In this document: positions 1-11,055 of the stretch, one piece after another
How positions within the stretch are numbered: the stretch's first letter is position 1
Layout of the letters: the number at the start of each line of letters is the position of its first letter
DNA from: Durusdinium trenchii
Taxonomy: Eukaryota > Sar > Dinophyceae > Suessiales > Symbiodiniaceae
Length of the DNA stretch: 64,000 nt
Assembly: GCA_963970005.1 (NCBI GenBank)
Contig: CAXAMN010000004.1
Coordinates: forward strand, 198,989-262,988
Direction: 5' to 3'
Translations under genes and position numbers: made by a program
Notes under the pieces: generated by a model
The model's database searches: none
Told to the model about the DNA's origin: nothing
The model's input: only the letters and a program-made list of their open reading frames with translations

Positions 1-1140
1 ATCAAACGCACGGGAAGTATTCCGTCTGGGAAGAAAGGACTCCTTGAATTCTTAGGCCGCACCATCTACAGGCTCCAAGATGCCGAGGAGTGTCTGTATT
101 TTGGAGTGTCTCGAAGCTACATGGAGGGAATCTTCGTGTCTTGGGAAGAGAAGCTCAAAGAATCCACTGGTTCGGCTATGCTCAAACTGGAGGAGCTGCT
201 TAAAGATGCAGAGAAAAAGTTCGGGGCGACCGAACTGTCCGCCACGGAAGCCCAGCGCTACCGTAGGGTCTTGGGACAACTCGCATGGGCAGCACTCTCC
301 AGGGCAGACCTTGCTTTTCCTGTTGGGTTTTTGAGTAGGTTTCAGTCGAAGCCCCATGTCCCCGCGGAGGTTTGTCTTCGTAGCTTTCTTCGTTGGTTGA
401 AGGGTCATTTGCATTTTGTGCAGCAGATGCCCGCCAGTTCACCACCCGTGTTGACTAAAGAAGGGGTCGTTGTAGGTTTTTGTGATGCTTCATGGAATGC
501 GACCAGCGTGTCTGGTGCTGTGATTTCTTGGCGTGGATGCTGTTTGAAGTGTTTCAGTAGGAGACAAGAGGTTCCTGCGTTGTCGTCTGCAGAAGCAGAA
601 GCGATCGCCATCACGGAGGCTAGCAAAGAACTTGTGGCTCTGGGGATGTTGATCGAGACAGCGCGCGACGGAATCCCTCTTGATGAGATAGGCATGCCAG
701 CAAAGACCACAGGAAGCATGAAGTTGCATTTATACAACGATGGGAAAGCGGCTATTTCCATTTCTACCATGGAGGGTTTACTTCGACGTGTGAAGCACAT
801 GGAATTGCGAGCACATTATGTGAAGTACCTCCATCGACGACGTCGCTTGACTTTGGAACACTGGGAAGGTGTTTCCAACCCGTCCGACGGTCTTACGAAA
901 AGTTGCAAGCTCATCGAGATGTGGCTGAACCTTTGCAATGCTGTAGGACTTGTATCTGGTTTGGAAGAGGATAAGGCAGCATTGTTGAGGGGTTTGTCTC
1001 GAGACGACGATGACGACGAACTTCCGACCGATGAACGTTCAGTTCGAGAAGGGGAGTATGCTCATCGTGCGTGTTTCTTGCATTTTTCATCCGTTGGTGC
1101 TCGGAAAGGTGACGGAAGATTTGGGCATTGCGCCTGTTGA
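1..1140 (+). CDS. Ty1/copia retrotransposon polyprotein, C-terminal part (RT tail and RNase H)
   Basis: The frame is open from base 1, so the gene continues upstream of the window. It begins with the end of the reverse transcriptase (FLGRTI near codon 18). The RNase H domain follows, with its acidic residues visible in FCDASWN (about 480-500), LSSAEAEAIAITEA (about 580-625) and LYNDGKAAISIS (about 727-765). The usual copia ending KHMELRAHYVKYL...NPSDGLTKS comes next. RNase H degrades the RNA strand of the RNA/DNA hybrid during reverse transcription. A tail of about 80 residues with an Asp run (RDDDDDELP) precedes the TGA at 1138-1140. No frameshift or stop is seen, so this copy may be young. 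No integrase or gag is in view. Family assignment is firm; lineage within copia is not determined. Confidence 0.9.
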   Translation: MKRTGSIPSGKKGLLEFLGRTIYRLQDAEECLYFGVSRSYMEGIFVSWEEKLKESTGSAMLKLEELLKDAEKKFGATELSATEAQRYRRVLGQLAWAALSRADLAFPVGFLSRFQSKPHVPAEVCLRSFLRWLKGHLHFVQQMPASSPPVLTKEGVVVGFCDASWNATSVSGAVISWRGCCLKCFSRRQEVPALSSAEAEAIAITEASKELVALGMLIETARDGIPLDEIGMPAKTTGSMKLHLYNDGKAAISISTMEGLLRRVKHMELRAHYVKYLHRRRRLTLEHWEGVSNPSDGLTKSCKLIEMWLNLCNAVGLVSGLEEDKAALLRGLSRDDDDDELPTDERSVREGEYAHRACFLHFSSVGARKGDGRFGHCAC

Positions 1141-2153
1141 AAGTTGAACTTTGTCGAAAATGCTTTTTCCGGAACAGTTTTCCAGCAGAAAGTTGACATT
1201 GGAGAGTTTCTGAATCTGTTTTGTACGTTTTCGTTGTTGTCCATCTGTGTTCGGATCCGTCCGGATGAGTTCGGAAGAGTTTTGGTTGTCTTTTGTGTGC
1301 AGCGTGCAGATTTGGAACCTCTTGTTGAGCAGCCAGAACTTTAGTGGAAGGACGTGTCCGAGAGCAGTCGTTGAGGTCCGACTAGGTTCGGAGGTGTAGG
1401 ATGACTGTTTCTTGTTGATTTAGGAGCCTTCTGTTCTGTGGTGCTGTGTTTTTGAGTTTTGCGAAATTTGTGTTGCGCACTTTTCTTGGAATCTGGATGA
1501 GCATTCACTGAGGAATCCTGTTTGCTTCACCGAATGTCCGGATAGATACCTCTTTCCTAAGGAAATTGAGACGATTGAACTGTAGAGACTTCTAGTTGCG
1601 ACACGTTTTCCTTGTTTAGGACTGTTCTCTGTGTCTTGAGACAGTGGAACTGAGTGATGAACGCCCGCGGTCATTTTTGCTTAAGAAGGCAGCAGAAGGA
1701 AGTCGACTGGTGGCCTTGCGCCAGGCGAAAAGGGTTTTGTTTGTGTTTGAGGACATTGGAAACCGTTGATGTGCGCTGCAATAAGGAGTAGCTAACCATG
1801 AGTGGCTAGATCAGGGGTTTGAATGTCAGACATGTCCAGTTTTCGTGTGAGGATGCCAGGGTTGCAGGGTTGAGACGCCAGGGAAGACAGTTTGAGACTT
1901 CAGTTGCTGCAGGGTTTTCGGGAGCAGTTGTCCAAAAGGGTGAAACATTCATTTTCCAGGGTTGTAGCGTGTTCGAGGGTTCTAGAACATTTCTTCTTCT
2001 TCTTGGATTTGTGTTGATTTGCTTGGTTTCTTGTGCTGTGTACTGTGTGGCAGAGCAAGGGTATGCTTGGCTTTGATGGTTTGATGCTCAATCTAACAGC
2101 CTGTCAGCTTCGCTGTGTGATTTGACTTGCGCATCTCGAATCTTGTGAGCACC
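1141..2153. other. Non-coding spacer between copia pol and the downstream ORF
   Basis: There is no convincing coding frame. The stretch is G/T-rich on the + strand with loosely repeated GGTTTG and CAGGGTT words (for example near 1815, 1860 and 1960). Some wording resembles the region after 3588 (GTTTGAATGTCAGACATG near 1818, GTTTGAGACATGCAG near 4158), so both may be non-coding parts of one element. Confidence 0.4.
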
Positions 2154-3587
2154 ATGGCCGGTGTTGAGCGTCCCGAGATTGAGATTATGGAGGGTGAAGT
2201 GCCTGCGGCAGCAGGTGAGTTGGCTGAAACTGCCGTACCATCTCCGAAAGCTTCAGGGCCTGTTGGTCCCCCTGCCTCACCTTTGACTGTTGTGGCAGGA
2301 ACAGAGGACACGACAAAGGGTGCCTCGCTGACGTTGGCGACCTTTCCTTTCAAGGATGAGGACCTGCTCCGTGTTCAGGCCTCTCGTCTCCAAGAAGCCA
2401 ACCTTGGAAGTGCAGAGATGTCAGCGGAATTGTTTGCTCAAAGCTCGCTTTTGGAGCTGAAGTCTGAAGCTGCCCGCTGGCATTCGGCCAGCGATCAGGT
2501 GGAAAAGGATTTGGGGACCCTAGCGGCCCTCATTTTGGATCTTCAGAATCAGGCGACTCAAGAGGGCACGAATGATGAGAATACGTTGGTCAAAGACGGC
2601 CCACTCACAGGCCGGAGCCTGAGCCATGTTGTGAGGGTGCAGGAGGCCAACAGGAATCGTCTTCGAGCTCTGCGTGACGGTGAAAACCTTTTCAGTTTTT
2701 CATACTTCTCGAAGTATGTGGCAGTGGAAGAGGGCTCTCTCCCGTCGTTTGCTGGGGACATCCGTGAAGGGAACCGCGACGCGGTCCTAGATGTGATCAG
2801 GTGGACCACCCAAAAGATGTCAGATTCCCATGAGAGCGTCAAGAGCATGACCACCTTTTTGGCAGCGCTTGATTCCCACCTCAAGTTGACGGAAGAGGCC
2901 CATGCCGAAACCAGTCGACGCCTTATTGAGTTAGCTGGTGCCATCGTGGGAGTGCAAAGCGCGACTCGCATTGCAGTGGATGATTCCAAGCAGAATCACC
3001 GACAAAACCATAAGACTCTCGAGAACATGCTATGGCAGCTATCAGGCAGTGGCAAAACTGTCAACCAGTCGATGAAGGACATCGTTCTGTCCATGGCCAA
3101 GCTGATCCAACAATCCGAGCAACACCTCTCGAGGAGCACCCGCGCGGCTGAGGCCTCATTAGAAGGCATTGATGGCCTTGAGGTTCACTTGAAAGCCATA
3201 GCGGGGCACCTGCAGAAGCTGGTTGAATTGCAGTCCAAGAAGCCAGATGAGCCGAAGGCGGCTGGACCGAAAATGCCACCGCCACCCATGGCACCGACAA
3301 CTGGAAATGCTCCAGCTCCGGGTGTGCCAGGAGGGATGACTGCACCTCCCGGCGCAGTGCAGCCGAAACTGATGCCAGGGTCATTAAACCCACCAACTCC
3401 ATCGGCTTTTCCGCCAAGTCCTGCGTTCACCACACCGACATTTGGGGCTGGAATCTTTGGGACGCCTCAGACGCCCGCACCAGGAGCAACCAGTGCTCCG
3501 GCTGTCCCATCAGCACCGGGGTACAAGAGGGTGAGGCTGGCCGACGGCCAGTGGAGCTGGGCTGAAATTGGCCAAGGCGATATCTGA
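2154..3587 (+). CDS. Coiled-coil, proline-rich protein downstream of copia pol (env-like position)
   Basis: This is an intact 477-codon ORF. The open frame extends to 2127, but the first ATG is at 2154 in a strong context (ACCATGG). Residues 1-60 are acidic and Ala/Pro-rich. Residues about 70-370 are predicted helical, with many Leu/Ala/Glu/Gln heptad-like stretches (EKDLGTLAALILDLQNQA, LEVHLKAIAGHLQKLVELQ), suggesting coiled coils. Residues about 375-465 are Pro/Ala/Gly/Thr-rich with PPPPMAPTT and repeated TPxFGxG-like words, and the tail is VRLADGQWSWAEIGQGDI. There is no zinc knuckle, protease motif, signal peptide or clear membrane span. It lies about 1 kb downstream of, and on the same strand as, the copia RNase H. 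It could be an accessory or env-like ORF, a displaced gag, or an unrelated gene. No family was recognised. Confidence 0.6.
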   Translation: MAGVERPEIEIMEGEVPAAAGELAETAVPSPKASGPVGPPASPLTVVAGTEDTTKGASLTLATFPFKDEDLLRVQASRLQEANLGSAEMSAELFAQSSLLELKSEAARWHSASDQVEKDLGTLAALILDLQNQATQEGTNDENTLVKDGPLTGRSLSHVVRVQEANRNRLRALRDGENLFSFSYFSKYVAVEEGSLPSFAGDIREGNRDAVLDVIRWTTQKMSDSHESVKSMTTFLAALDSHLKLTEEAHAETSRRLIELAGAIVGVQSATRIAVDDSKQNHRQNHKTLENMLWQLSGSGKTVNQSMKDIVLSMAKLIQQSEQHLSRSTRAAEASLEGIDGLEVHLKAIAGHLQKLVELQSKKPDEPKAAGPKMPPPPMAPTTGNAPAPGVPGGMTAPPGAVQPKLMPGSLNPPTPSAFPPSPAFTTPTFGAGIFGTPQTPAPGATSAPAVPSAPGYKRVRLADGQWSWAEIGQGDI

Positions 3588-4990
3588 GTTGCCATGACTT
3601 TGAAATGGCTGATGTGTGACCTTGGAGGTCAGGATGCCGCGGCTTTCGGGGAAGTAAATTCCTAGAAAGTTTGCACCAGGCCATTTTTCTTGTTTACAGC
3701 GGCCAGCCCACATCGGTGGAAAAAGGGATTGCTCAGAGGGTTTTGCCATTCGATTTGCAGTTGTTCAATTTGATCTTGTGAGACGCAGTTTTGAAGGGAT
3801 TTGAAGTCTTGTCAACTTTGATGTTTGAGTAGGAGAAGATTCTTGTTAAGTTGATGTGAGACTACCTTGCTAGATAGCACAGGGTTTTATCCAACAGAAA
3901 TGTCTGACTATGCCAGGTTGACCAAGGGGAAACGGCCTGGAGGTCAGTGGAAGCGTGCTCACGAGGGATCAAGGGTTGAGAGCTGCGAGATTAAGAGATG
4001 TCATCTGCATTCGCACGAAGGGATCATGGCAAACAGTAGAAAAGGGTTTGTAGCTAGCAGGGATTCTAGCTTCCTTTGATTGCTGTGAACTTTGGACCGT
4101 GTGACATCTGATGTCGAGTCGATTGGTTGCAGTTGAAGTGAAGAGAAAGGGTTTGAGAGTTTGAGACATGCAGTGGAAGTCGAACAGTAGCACAGGGTTT
4201 GTATCTAGCAAGGGTTGGCTAGTTTCCTTTTCACTTGCTGTTTGATGCTGTGTGAAGCTTTTGGCACGTTGAATGCGACAGGTTTTTGTCTTCAGGAATC
4301 TTCGTTTGCTTGACCTGTCAGGTGACCACTTGAGACCTTGTATGGTTTCAGGGTCCCAGTGATGACAGAAGCAGAGGCGAAGAGCTGGCTCCGTGCAGCT
4401 CTTTGAAGCCCTGCTGTCTGAGGGACCTTGAATCCTTGTTGCTTTGCTTGCTTGGTTGAAGCATGGTTGATTGGTTGATCTTGATTCGAACTTGCTTGAA
4501 GCTCGTTGTTCTCGATTCGTTGACGTTTGATCGACCTGGAGACCATTTTGAACCACAGGAGTTGAGATCTTAGTTGATGCTCGAACCTTAGTTGTTCCGA
4601 GAAAACGAATTGAAGAAAAGAAGAAGACAAGAAGACCAGGAGAAGGTACGAGGTGACCCAAGAAGGGGTGTGAAAAGTGTGGGTAGCACGCCTGTACAGT
4701 GTGTGGATCACCTAGTACCTCTGTGTAGTGGAACTTTTTCGTTTTCTGTCCTTGGGGTTGGAGCTGAGTAGGGATCTTCCTCTCTGGAGTGTGTTTGCTT
4801 TGACCACCTTAGCAGGACTAAGTGGAACGTGACCAGAAGTGGCTAGGAGCATGTCTAGAGAAGCCCTAAGTATAGAGCTGTAGTGCTTGAGATGAGCTGT
4901 GTATAGCCTAGCTTTGCTTGAGAGTGTTTGGAGATGCTTTCTTGTACTTTTAGTATGTTTTGGACGACTGTGACCAGTCAGACCTCTTCA
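3588..4990 (+). repeat. Candidate 3' LTR/non-coding tail of the copia element
   Basis: There is no believable gene. The stretch contains degenerate internal repeats: 4029-4090 (AACAGTAGAAAAGGGTTTG, then CTAGCAGGGATTCTAGCTTC) and 4181-4245 (AACAGTAGCACAGGGTTTG, then CTAGCAAGGGTTGGCTAG), with a third weak copy at about 3870-3905. The position after pol and the repeat structure suit an LTR. The matching 5' LTR is outside the window, so the boundaries are unknown. Confidence 0.35.
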
Positions 4991-5035
4991 GAGAAGAGAA
5001 GGACGAACAGACATACAGTCAAACCGACTGTTATG

Positions 5036-5046
5036 TTTGGCTCAAG
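5036..5046 (+). other. Spliced-leader-like 11-mer TTTGGCTCAAG
   Basis: This matches exactly the last 11 bases of the dinoflagellate spliced leader, with a looser CCG a little upstream (near 5025). It sits at the join between the copia region and the minus-strand polyprotein. It reads in the opposite direction to that polyprotein and precedes no recognisable gene, so chance is a real possibility. Confidence 0.25.
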
Positions 5047-5085
5047 AGCGGGATTCGCAAAAGGGTCGCACACGCTTCCGTGTTT

Positions 5086-6246
5086 TCACACGACAGCACT
5101 TTCTGCGTCAATGCTCCCTTGTTCAAAATTGCCAAACGCCGTTGCTAATCGGGTATAGTCAATGCCGAAGCGTCCATATCCCTTGGCAAAGGTGTAGTTG
5201 GGTTCAGCCATCATGTTCTCGTCCTCCGTGGCCTCTTCAGTGCCAACCTCTGGTGGTTCAGCAAGCCCCACTGGCACAGGGAGAGCAAGCTTAGGCGACC
5301 GTTCAGCTGACCCTGTAGCGTCAGAGTCAGAGTCTTCTTCTGCAGGCAGGTCTGCATTGGGGTGTTTGGCAGTAGTCAGGTCGCCACAATGGGACTTCGA
5401 TGCGCAGCCTCAACTGTAGAAGGGAGGGAAACGAGAAAGCTTGTCCCAAAGACGGGTCAGGGCACCACTAAAGTAGGCTCTTTCTGCCCAGGACGTGTCC
5501 GGCATTCGGGGGTGCCGGTCATAAACAATATCTTTGGCGTGCACTCCCACCACGAGCAAGGGGTTGTCCTCAGCATCCTCTTCTTTTGGCCGATATCCAT
5601 AACCCCCTTTCACTTCCGCAGGCGTGTAGCCCTGCCCCTCCATGACTACAACCAGGTCAGGCAGTATTTGTGCTGGTAGATAGATAAAGAGGTCATTGGT
5701 GGGCAATGTCTGTTCCCCATGCTCCATTCCCCTAACAAAGGACATGAGGACAGTGCGCATAAAGGTGAGGGCATCAACGTCTTTTTCCTTCGTCGTCTGT
5801 GATTTTCCTTCCTCCACTTTTGCTGGTCCTGGATCCTGGTGTCTATGTTGATTATCAAAGGAACAGCACCGCGCAATGAAGGCCAGGAGGCCATATTGCC
5901 AGAATCGGGGGTTTGCATAGAGGGCGAGCTGTTTGTGAGCGATGAAGGGACATGCCGGATTTCCACTCTTCGCAAAAGCAAAGAGGTTGGATAGGGGAGC
6001 AGCAAAGGCTTCACTTATACGGAGGAGATCCCCCATATAGGCCTGATTGATTTCATCCGGAATGTTCACAAAGGAGGAGCCATGGAGTGCTTGTTCTGTC
6101 ACCCTCCTCCAGAGGAACGTACGGACAAGGCGATTGATTTGCTTGCTGGAGATAGCAAGTCTCGCCATCGGCCATTCGGACATGGGGTACACCCCTGGTC
6201 TTGGATGAAAACAAGACGTTTTTCTTGGTTGCAGCGAGCGCTGCAT
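5086..6246 (-). pseudogene. C-terminal domain of polyprotein copy A
   Basis: This stretch reads 278 open codons (6246-5410), one in-frame TGA at 5410-5412, then a further open stretch in the same frame to 5086. The homologous part starts at the EWPMARL motif (about 6177) and continues with AISSKQINRLVRTFLWRRV. The same EWPMARL ends the helicase ORF at 7551-7571. Removing the 1394 bp between the two copies restores one continuous frame, so this is the original C-terminus of the helicase polyprotein. The last part is acidic (AEEDSDSDATGSAE), then a short aromatic motif (NYTFAKGYGRFGIDYTR). No known domain was recognised. The in-frame stop suggests decay unless UGA is read through. Confidence 0.55.
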
Positions 6247-7571
6247 CGTAGATACTCGTCAAGAGTCTGGGCACGCGCCTTAGCGTGGGTCCAAGGCAGG
6301 TCAACGAACATGACAGGGCAAATTCCAAAAGGGAGCGGAGAAACATCGCAATTATACCCTTGTATAGGAAGTTCTACTCAAGAGTATCATGGCGAGGCCA
6401 GGGACAAGCAAACGACAATAAACTGCACGTTGCCAAAGACCTGTGTTCCTGAACAATTGGATACCCCGTCTAGTCCAGGCAATGCTAAGGAATGTCGACA
6501 GATGCCAGTTGTCACATGGAAGAAAAAGGGCTAGACCGGATACAGCCGGTGAACCTGTGATTGGAATGGGGGACAGGCTGACTGACAGCAGAGTGCGGCA
6601 AGCAGGATGCGCAAGCACTGACCCACCTTTTCGTCATTCGAACTGCTGTGAGCCTACAGGAGTGAGAGCCTTAGCTCTTCGTTCCTAACAGGCGGGTGGT
6701 AGAGAGTGGCAATGGCGGATGCCCAGGGGGAACCTTAGTTCCCTTTGTTGATGTCCGACATTTCCGATTTTGTACAAAGAAGTACAGATACCAAGCTAGG
6801 ATTGTCCAAAGTTTCACCTGTTTCACCTTTCTCACACGGGCCTTGCATGCTGCCGATTAACTTTTGCTACGGTGCTGCGCTTTGTAAACCTGGAAGACAC
6901 TCCACACTGTTTGCTGTTTGGTACCCGTGAGTACCAAACAGTGTTGAACTGACCTCCCTTCGGGGGGGGTCTCTTCGCACCTTCACCTGCTAGCTTTCGT
7001 CGATTATGGCCGCCACCCATTGATTGTTGATTGGCGGCATGCCACTTGACTTGTAAGTGCAACCGGTTGAACGGGTTGTGCCACAAGAAAGGTCTTTTCC
7101 ACGGCATGCTGCTCAGCTGCGCCAACCCACTTGTCAGGGATGCAATCGACGTTGAAGCATTGCGATACCTCGTTGTTGAGTGGAGAATTGCATTGTGACC
7201 ATGATTTTGCCGCACTGGGGTGTGGCCGTTGGTCACTCATAATGATGAAGTGAAGTCCTTTTGAAGCCTTTTTGCGACTTTGCTTGAGCACAAACCTGCG
7301 CCGACATGCTTTTCGTTCGTTAATTCAGGCCCCTTTCTAGACACTCTCTCTCGTCTCACATGTTTCACCTTGCACAGAGGAAAGACTACATGATGGTGGA
7401 GACTCGGCCTGTGGGCCCTGGGTTGTGGTGTTTTGTTTGTTTTGGTGTGGTGTTGGGTTTCTCTGTTCCTTTCTCCACCATCTGACTGTTCTTCCCTCCC
7501 TTCAACGATGACCTGGGCACCATGCCCACACGGCGTCCGTACTCGTGGGGAAGTCTCGCCATCGGCCATTC
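6157..7571. mobile_element. 1.37-kb insertion bounded by a 21-bp direct repeat
   Basis: The same 21 bases (starting AAGTCTCGCCATCGG) occur at 6157-6177 and 7551-7571. Both copies encode EWPMARL on the minus strand, one at the end of the helicase ORF and one at the start of the C-terminal domain. Excising one repeat plus the 1373 bp between them rejoins the two ORFs in frame. That is the signature of an insertion with a target-site duplication. No terminal inverted repeat or own gene was found inside. It carries two hairpins (6914-6941 and about 6951-6972). Confidence 0.6.
6914..6941. other. Perfect 11-bp stem hairpin
   Basis: CTGTTTGGTAC (6914-6924) pairs exactly with GTACCAAACAG (6931-6941) across the 6-base loop CCGTGA. 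A second GC-rich hairpin (GACCTCCC, TTCG loop, G-rich arm) follows at about 6951-6972. The role is unknown: it may be part of the inserted element's end structure or a transcript-processing signal. Confidence 0.6.
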
Positions 7572-10500
7572 CCCAGGAAGGTCACTATAGGTCTGTAATG
7601 CAGGGAGCGGCACCCTGTGCCTGGCTGTTTCGCTGGCCGTTCGAGCCGCAGATTGATAGTCGTATAGGACCTGCATGGCTCTCTGCTCGGATTCCAATTG
7701 GAGATCAGTGTCGGCCGTGCCTCCACGCTCTGTATTTTCTTGATCACCGGCAATGTCGATTTCAGTCATCGTGTGCGGGCACTCTTGCATTGATTCAGGG
7801 CGGCCAGGTGGTGTCGTAGGATTCCTGCCAGCAGGGACTACCGGATTTTGAGCATTCCGACTGGCCAAGTCTGCTAGTGTGGCCGGTGGTTGCTCATGTT
7901 CAGGAATGCTGCCGAGTAACTGCCTGGATGGAGCAGGAGATTTCCGTAACTTCTTGGATTGAGCCCGCCCGGCACTGGCCTTGGACCCCGGTCTTCTTTT
8001 GATTGGGGACTCAGATGATTGTGATGTGGGGCTGCTACTTGGGGGTTCCACGTCCTGTGGTGGTAGCACGCTTCCTGCATCATCTTCTGCGTCCAGCGTT
8101 TCATCACTTGTGGGACATGCATCAGGAAAGGCCGGACGATTGCTAAGGCAATCACCCTCTTCTTCTACAGAGGAGGTGGTAGCACTAGCATCATCCGCCA
8201 TGTGCGCATCGGCTTCCTCCGGGTGCTCTGTGCTCGGAATGGTGGGCGACTTGGAGGAGGAACTGTGGATTGAGACTGCTTCATTTGCGTCTTCTTCAGC
8301 CATATCCGCATCTGTCACCGCTAGGGAGGTCGGCGAGTCTCCCTCTCGCATCGCTTGTTCCTCTTTGTCTGGGTCACGATCAGAGATAGAGAGGACCTCA
8401 GGTGTCTGGTTCGGCCGAGGCCAGTAACAGCCATGCTCTAAAAGGCCTGGTTTCGGTGGAAGGACAAGGTCAGATTCAGGGTCATCAAGGACTGGCTGCA
8501 CTCTCCACGCGTCGTAGAAGTACACCCGGCGCAGTGCTTCAAAGGTATAATCTTGCGCACTGCGCTGCTCACGCGCGCTTGGCATTGGTTGATAGCGGAG
8601 GGAGCTGCCCACGCTACAGCGTTGCCCTGGGCCAGAGCTGTTGTGGAGGAGTCGCCAACTTCCTGGCTGCTGCCCATCCGTGATGACTAGCCACTCAGGC
8701 TCGAGCGAAGCATCAGTTGCGTAACCATACACCAGGTCATGCAAAACCGTACCACCAGGCAGGTAGGGCCCTTCTACGAGGCTGGTAATTTCCGCTTTGG
8801 TCAAGTGCGTAATCGTGGCTAAGACGAGGCGTAAGCGCCTCACCTTGCCGTGATGGTGTTCTGCGAGACAGACCGGCAGAGGGCCGCGCCACATTGGATG
8901 GGGCAGAAGTGCCTGTTGGAAGAATGACGTGGCTTGCGCAACCTGAGTGACTCGAAGGTCCAACGAGCCGAAGACAGTAGGCTCTTCATTGCTGTCATAG
9001 GTATATATTGTTTGGACACCATGTAGGAGGGCGGCTAAGACTTGCAGGGCCCCAGGCATTCCTTGCATGTTCAATGGGCATGCCAAGATGGTAAGATCAG
9101 TGGCTCGGCTGTATGCCACGTTCGCTCGTGTGAAGCATTCCTGGTCGTAGTCTAGGTGGCGTCCTTCACCACTGAGGAATGTTGACTCACCATGAATGAC
9201 GATGCAATGCTTAGCCGTGGCGCCTGCCACCTTGACTGCCGTCTCTGCATTCGCCTTCTTCTCAGCTATGGAGAAATAATTGCGTAGGTTCGTGGCCCCT
9301 TCACGAGTGGTTGTGAGGGCCAAAATGTCTTCCGTGTCAGAGCCTGCTTTGGCGAGTTGGTCCTCGAGGTGTTGATACACTCTTACCGTTGGGTCGTTGT
9401 TTGGGTTTTGCCGTGCCTGCAGCTTGGGCGAAGTATGGCACCAGTGGACAAAGCGTAGGCCTGTGGCAATCCTTTGATCCTCTCGGATTGAGGTGGTACC
9501 GATTTGCCAAGTATCTCCCATTCGGCTGCACAACATGGGGTACTGAATTCCTATTAACGGCTCATACACTTCTTGGGCAACTCTTGCACTCGTTGGCAGC
9601 ATCAAGCTCCAGCAGTGTGGGCCTGCCACTCCCGATCGTTCAGCCGCAGTTTGCGCTTGTCGAAAGTCAAACGGGCTGTCTGGGCTGGTGGCTGCATAGC
9701 CTAGCCCCCACCAGTAGTCCTTCCGGGAGATCCAGGTCTACTCTGGAGAGGTCTTTGTAGGTGGATTGTAACTGGCAAGCGAAAGAGGATGTGGCTTGGA
9801 CCTTCTCCGGGCGAAACCAACTTCTCCCTAGGGGCCTGTGGCCCGCTACTTTAGCAGTTTCCTCTAGGTCACTAAGGCCAAAGCCTCGGCCGTGTCGGAG
9901 GAGCTTGTGAAAGACGCCTGGTATTTCATGCGGCGTATACCAGGTGGTGGGGGCTCGCAGCCCAATGGGAGCTTTGAGTAGGAGCGTACGATGGGCTCTC
10001 TGTCCATCAGCTACTCCACCAGGGCTCTGTTTGGGATCACCAAGTAGTAATCGAAAGAAGGGTTGTCGGGGGACTGTTGGCGCAAAGGCAGATTTGAGGT
10101 CCATGTCCTGCTGGGCCTCTTCGCTAATGAGCAGGTCCACATTCTCCATATGAGTGTTGAGTGTGGAATGGGTTTGCCCTTTTTGGTCCCAGACAAGCCC
10201 AGTAGTGACAATCACCACGTGGCAGCCGGGGATGAATGATGCCGCTTCGCTTGCTCGCAAATCATAGTTCGCGCAAGCTGTATTAGTCTCTGCCTATTCC
10301 CTACTGACTGGTCGAATGAAATATCGTTGATGGTCCGGCTCTAAGTCAAAGGCTGTGAGCAGCTTAGTGATTGCCCGACCTGCTGGATTCTCTTTGTGCA
10401 CAACTGCAATCTTAAGGTGAGTGGTGAGGGCCAGCCAGGCAAGGAGAAAGGTCAGGGATCTAGTCTTGCCCGCTCCAAAGACACCTGCTACTGCCAAGGT

Positions 10501-11055
10501 AGATCTGCCAGCTCTGAGGGCCAGCGCAAGACTGGCGGCCATCGAAACAATGTGCCCATTATCTTGCCGAGCGGCAGTTCCCAGGGCAACAGCAAAACTG
10601 GATGCTTGGGGGCAGTATTGCATTGTATTGCCGGAGGTCAGCAGCTGGAAGAGGGCGTGCAAGCTCTGCAAAAGGACTACCGTGCATTCTAGTTGATACG
10701 GAATGGGCACTTGGCCCGGAATACCCAGCACTGTGGGTTTGTGCTCTGCAGCCAAGCAGGCCATTTGCAAGAGGTGGTCGGCAGTGACAGTGTCTCCTGC
10801 TTCCGCAATGGCCAACACTCGGAGCTTAGTTGCTCTAGGTTCTAGCACGCAGAGGCTAGGTGGGAACGCCCATGGCGCTGGGCACGCTAGTCCGGTTTCG
10901 ATTGGCGTGGGCAGTGGCACGAAATCCTCCGGGAACGGTACTAAGGCAACATCCCAGTGCCGAGGACTGCTCAGCCGACGAAGTTTCTCACTTGGCGATT
11001 CATCCCCTTTTCGCTTTCGAGAGGGAGACACAAAAGCAAGCAAGAGCGCCAAGAC
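7386..11055 (-). pseudogene. SF1 (UPF1/Dna2-like) helicase region of polyprotein copy A
   Basis: The helicase is read in three pieces. 11055-10294 starts with a basic, NLS-like segment (SPSRKRKG) and carries motif I, GVFGAGKT (about 10462-10485). After an in-frame TAG (10294-10296) the same frame continues to 9667 with motif II (LLISEEAQQD) and motif III (LLLGDPKQSPGG). After a one-base frame change near 9700, 9650-7386 carries motif VI (RANVAYSRA, about 9085-9140). Together these give the ATP-binding and hydrolysis core of a superfamily 1 nucleic-acid helicase of the UPF1/Dna2 type. Motif II has Glu where Asp is usual. A long Ser/Glu/Asp/Pro-rich linker follows, and the last 55 codons before the stop at 7386 come from the 1.37-kb insertion. 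There is no ATG at the start: the frame is continuous with the hydrolase-like part across a single TGA. Confidence 0.8.

Noticed and set aside
7433-8683. Plus-strand Ser-rich frames across the helicase region
   Set aside because: Antisense shadows of the acidic/Ser-rich linker of the polyprotein.
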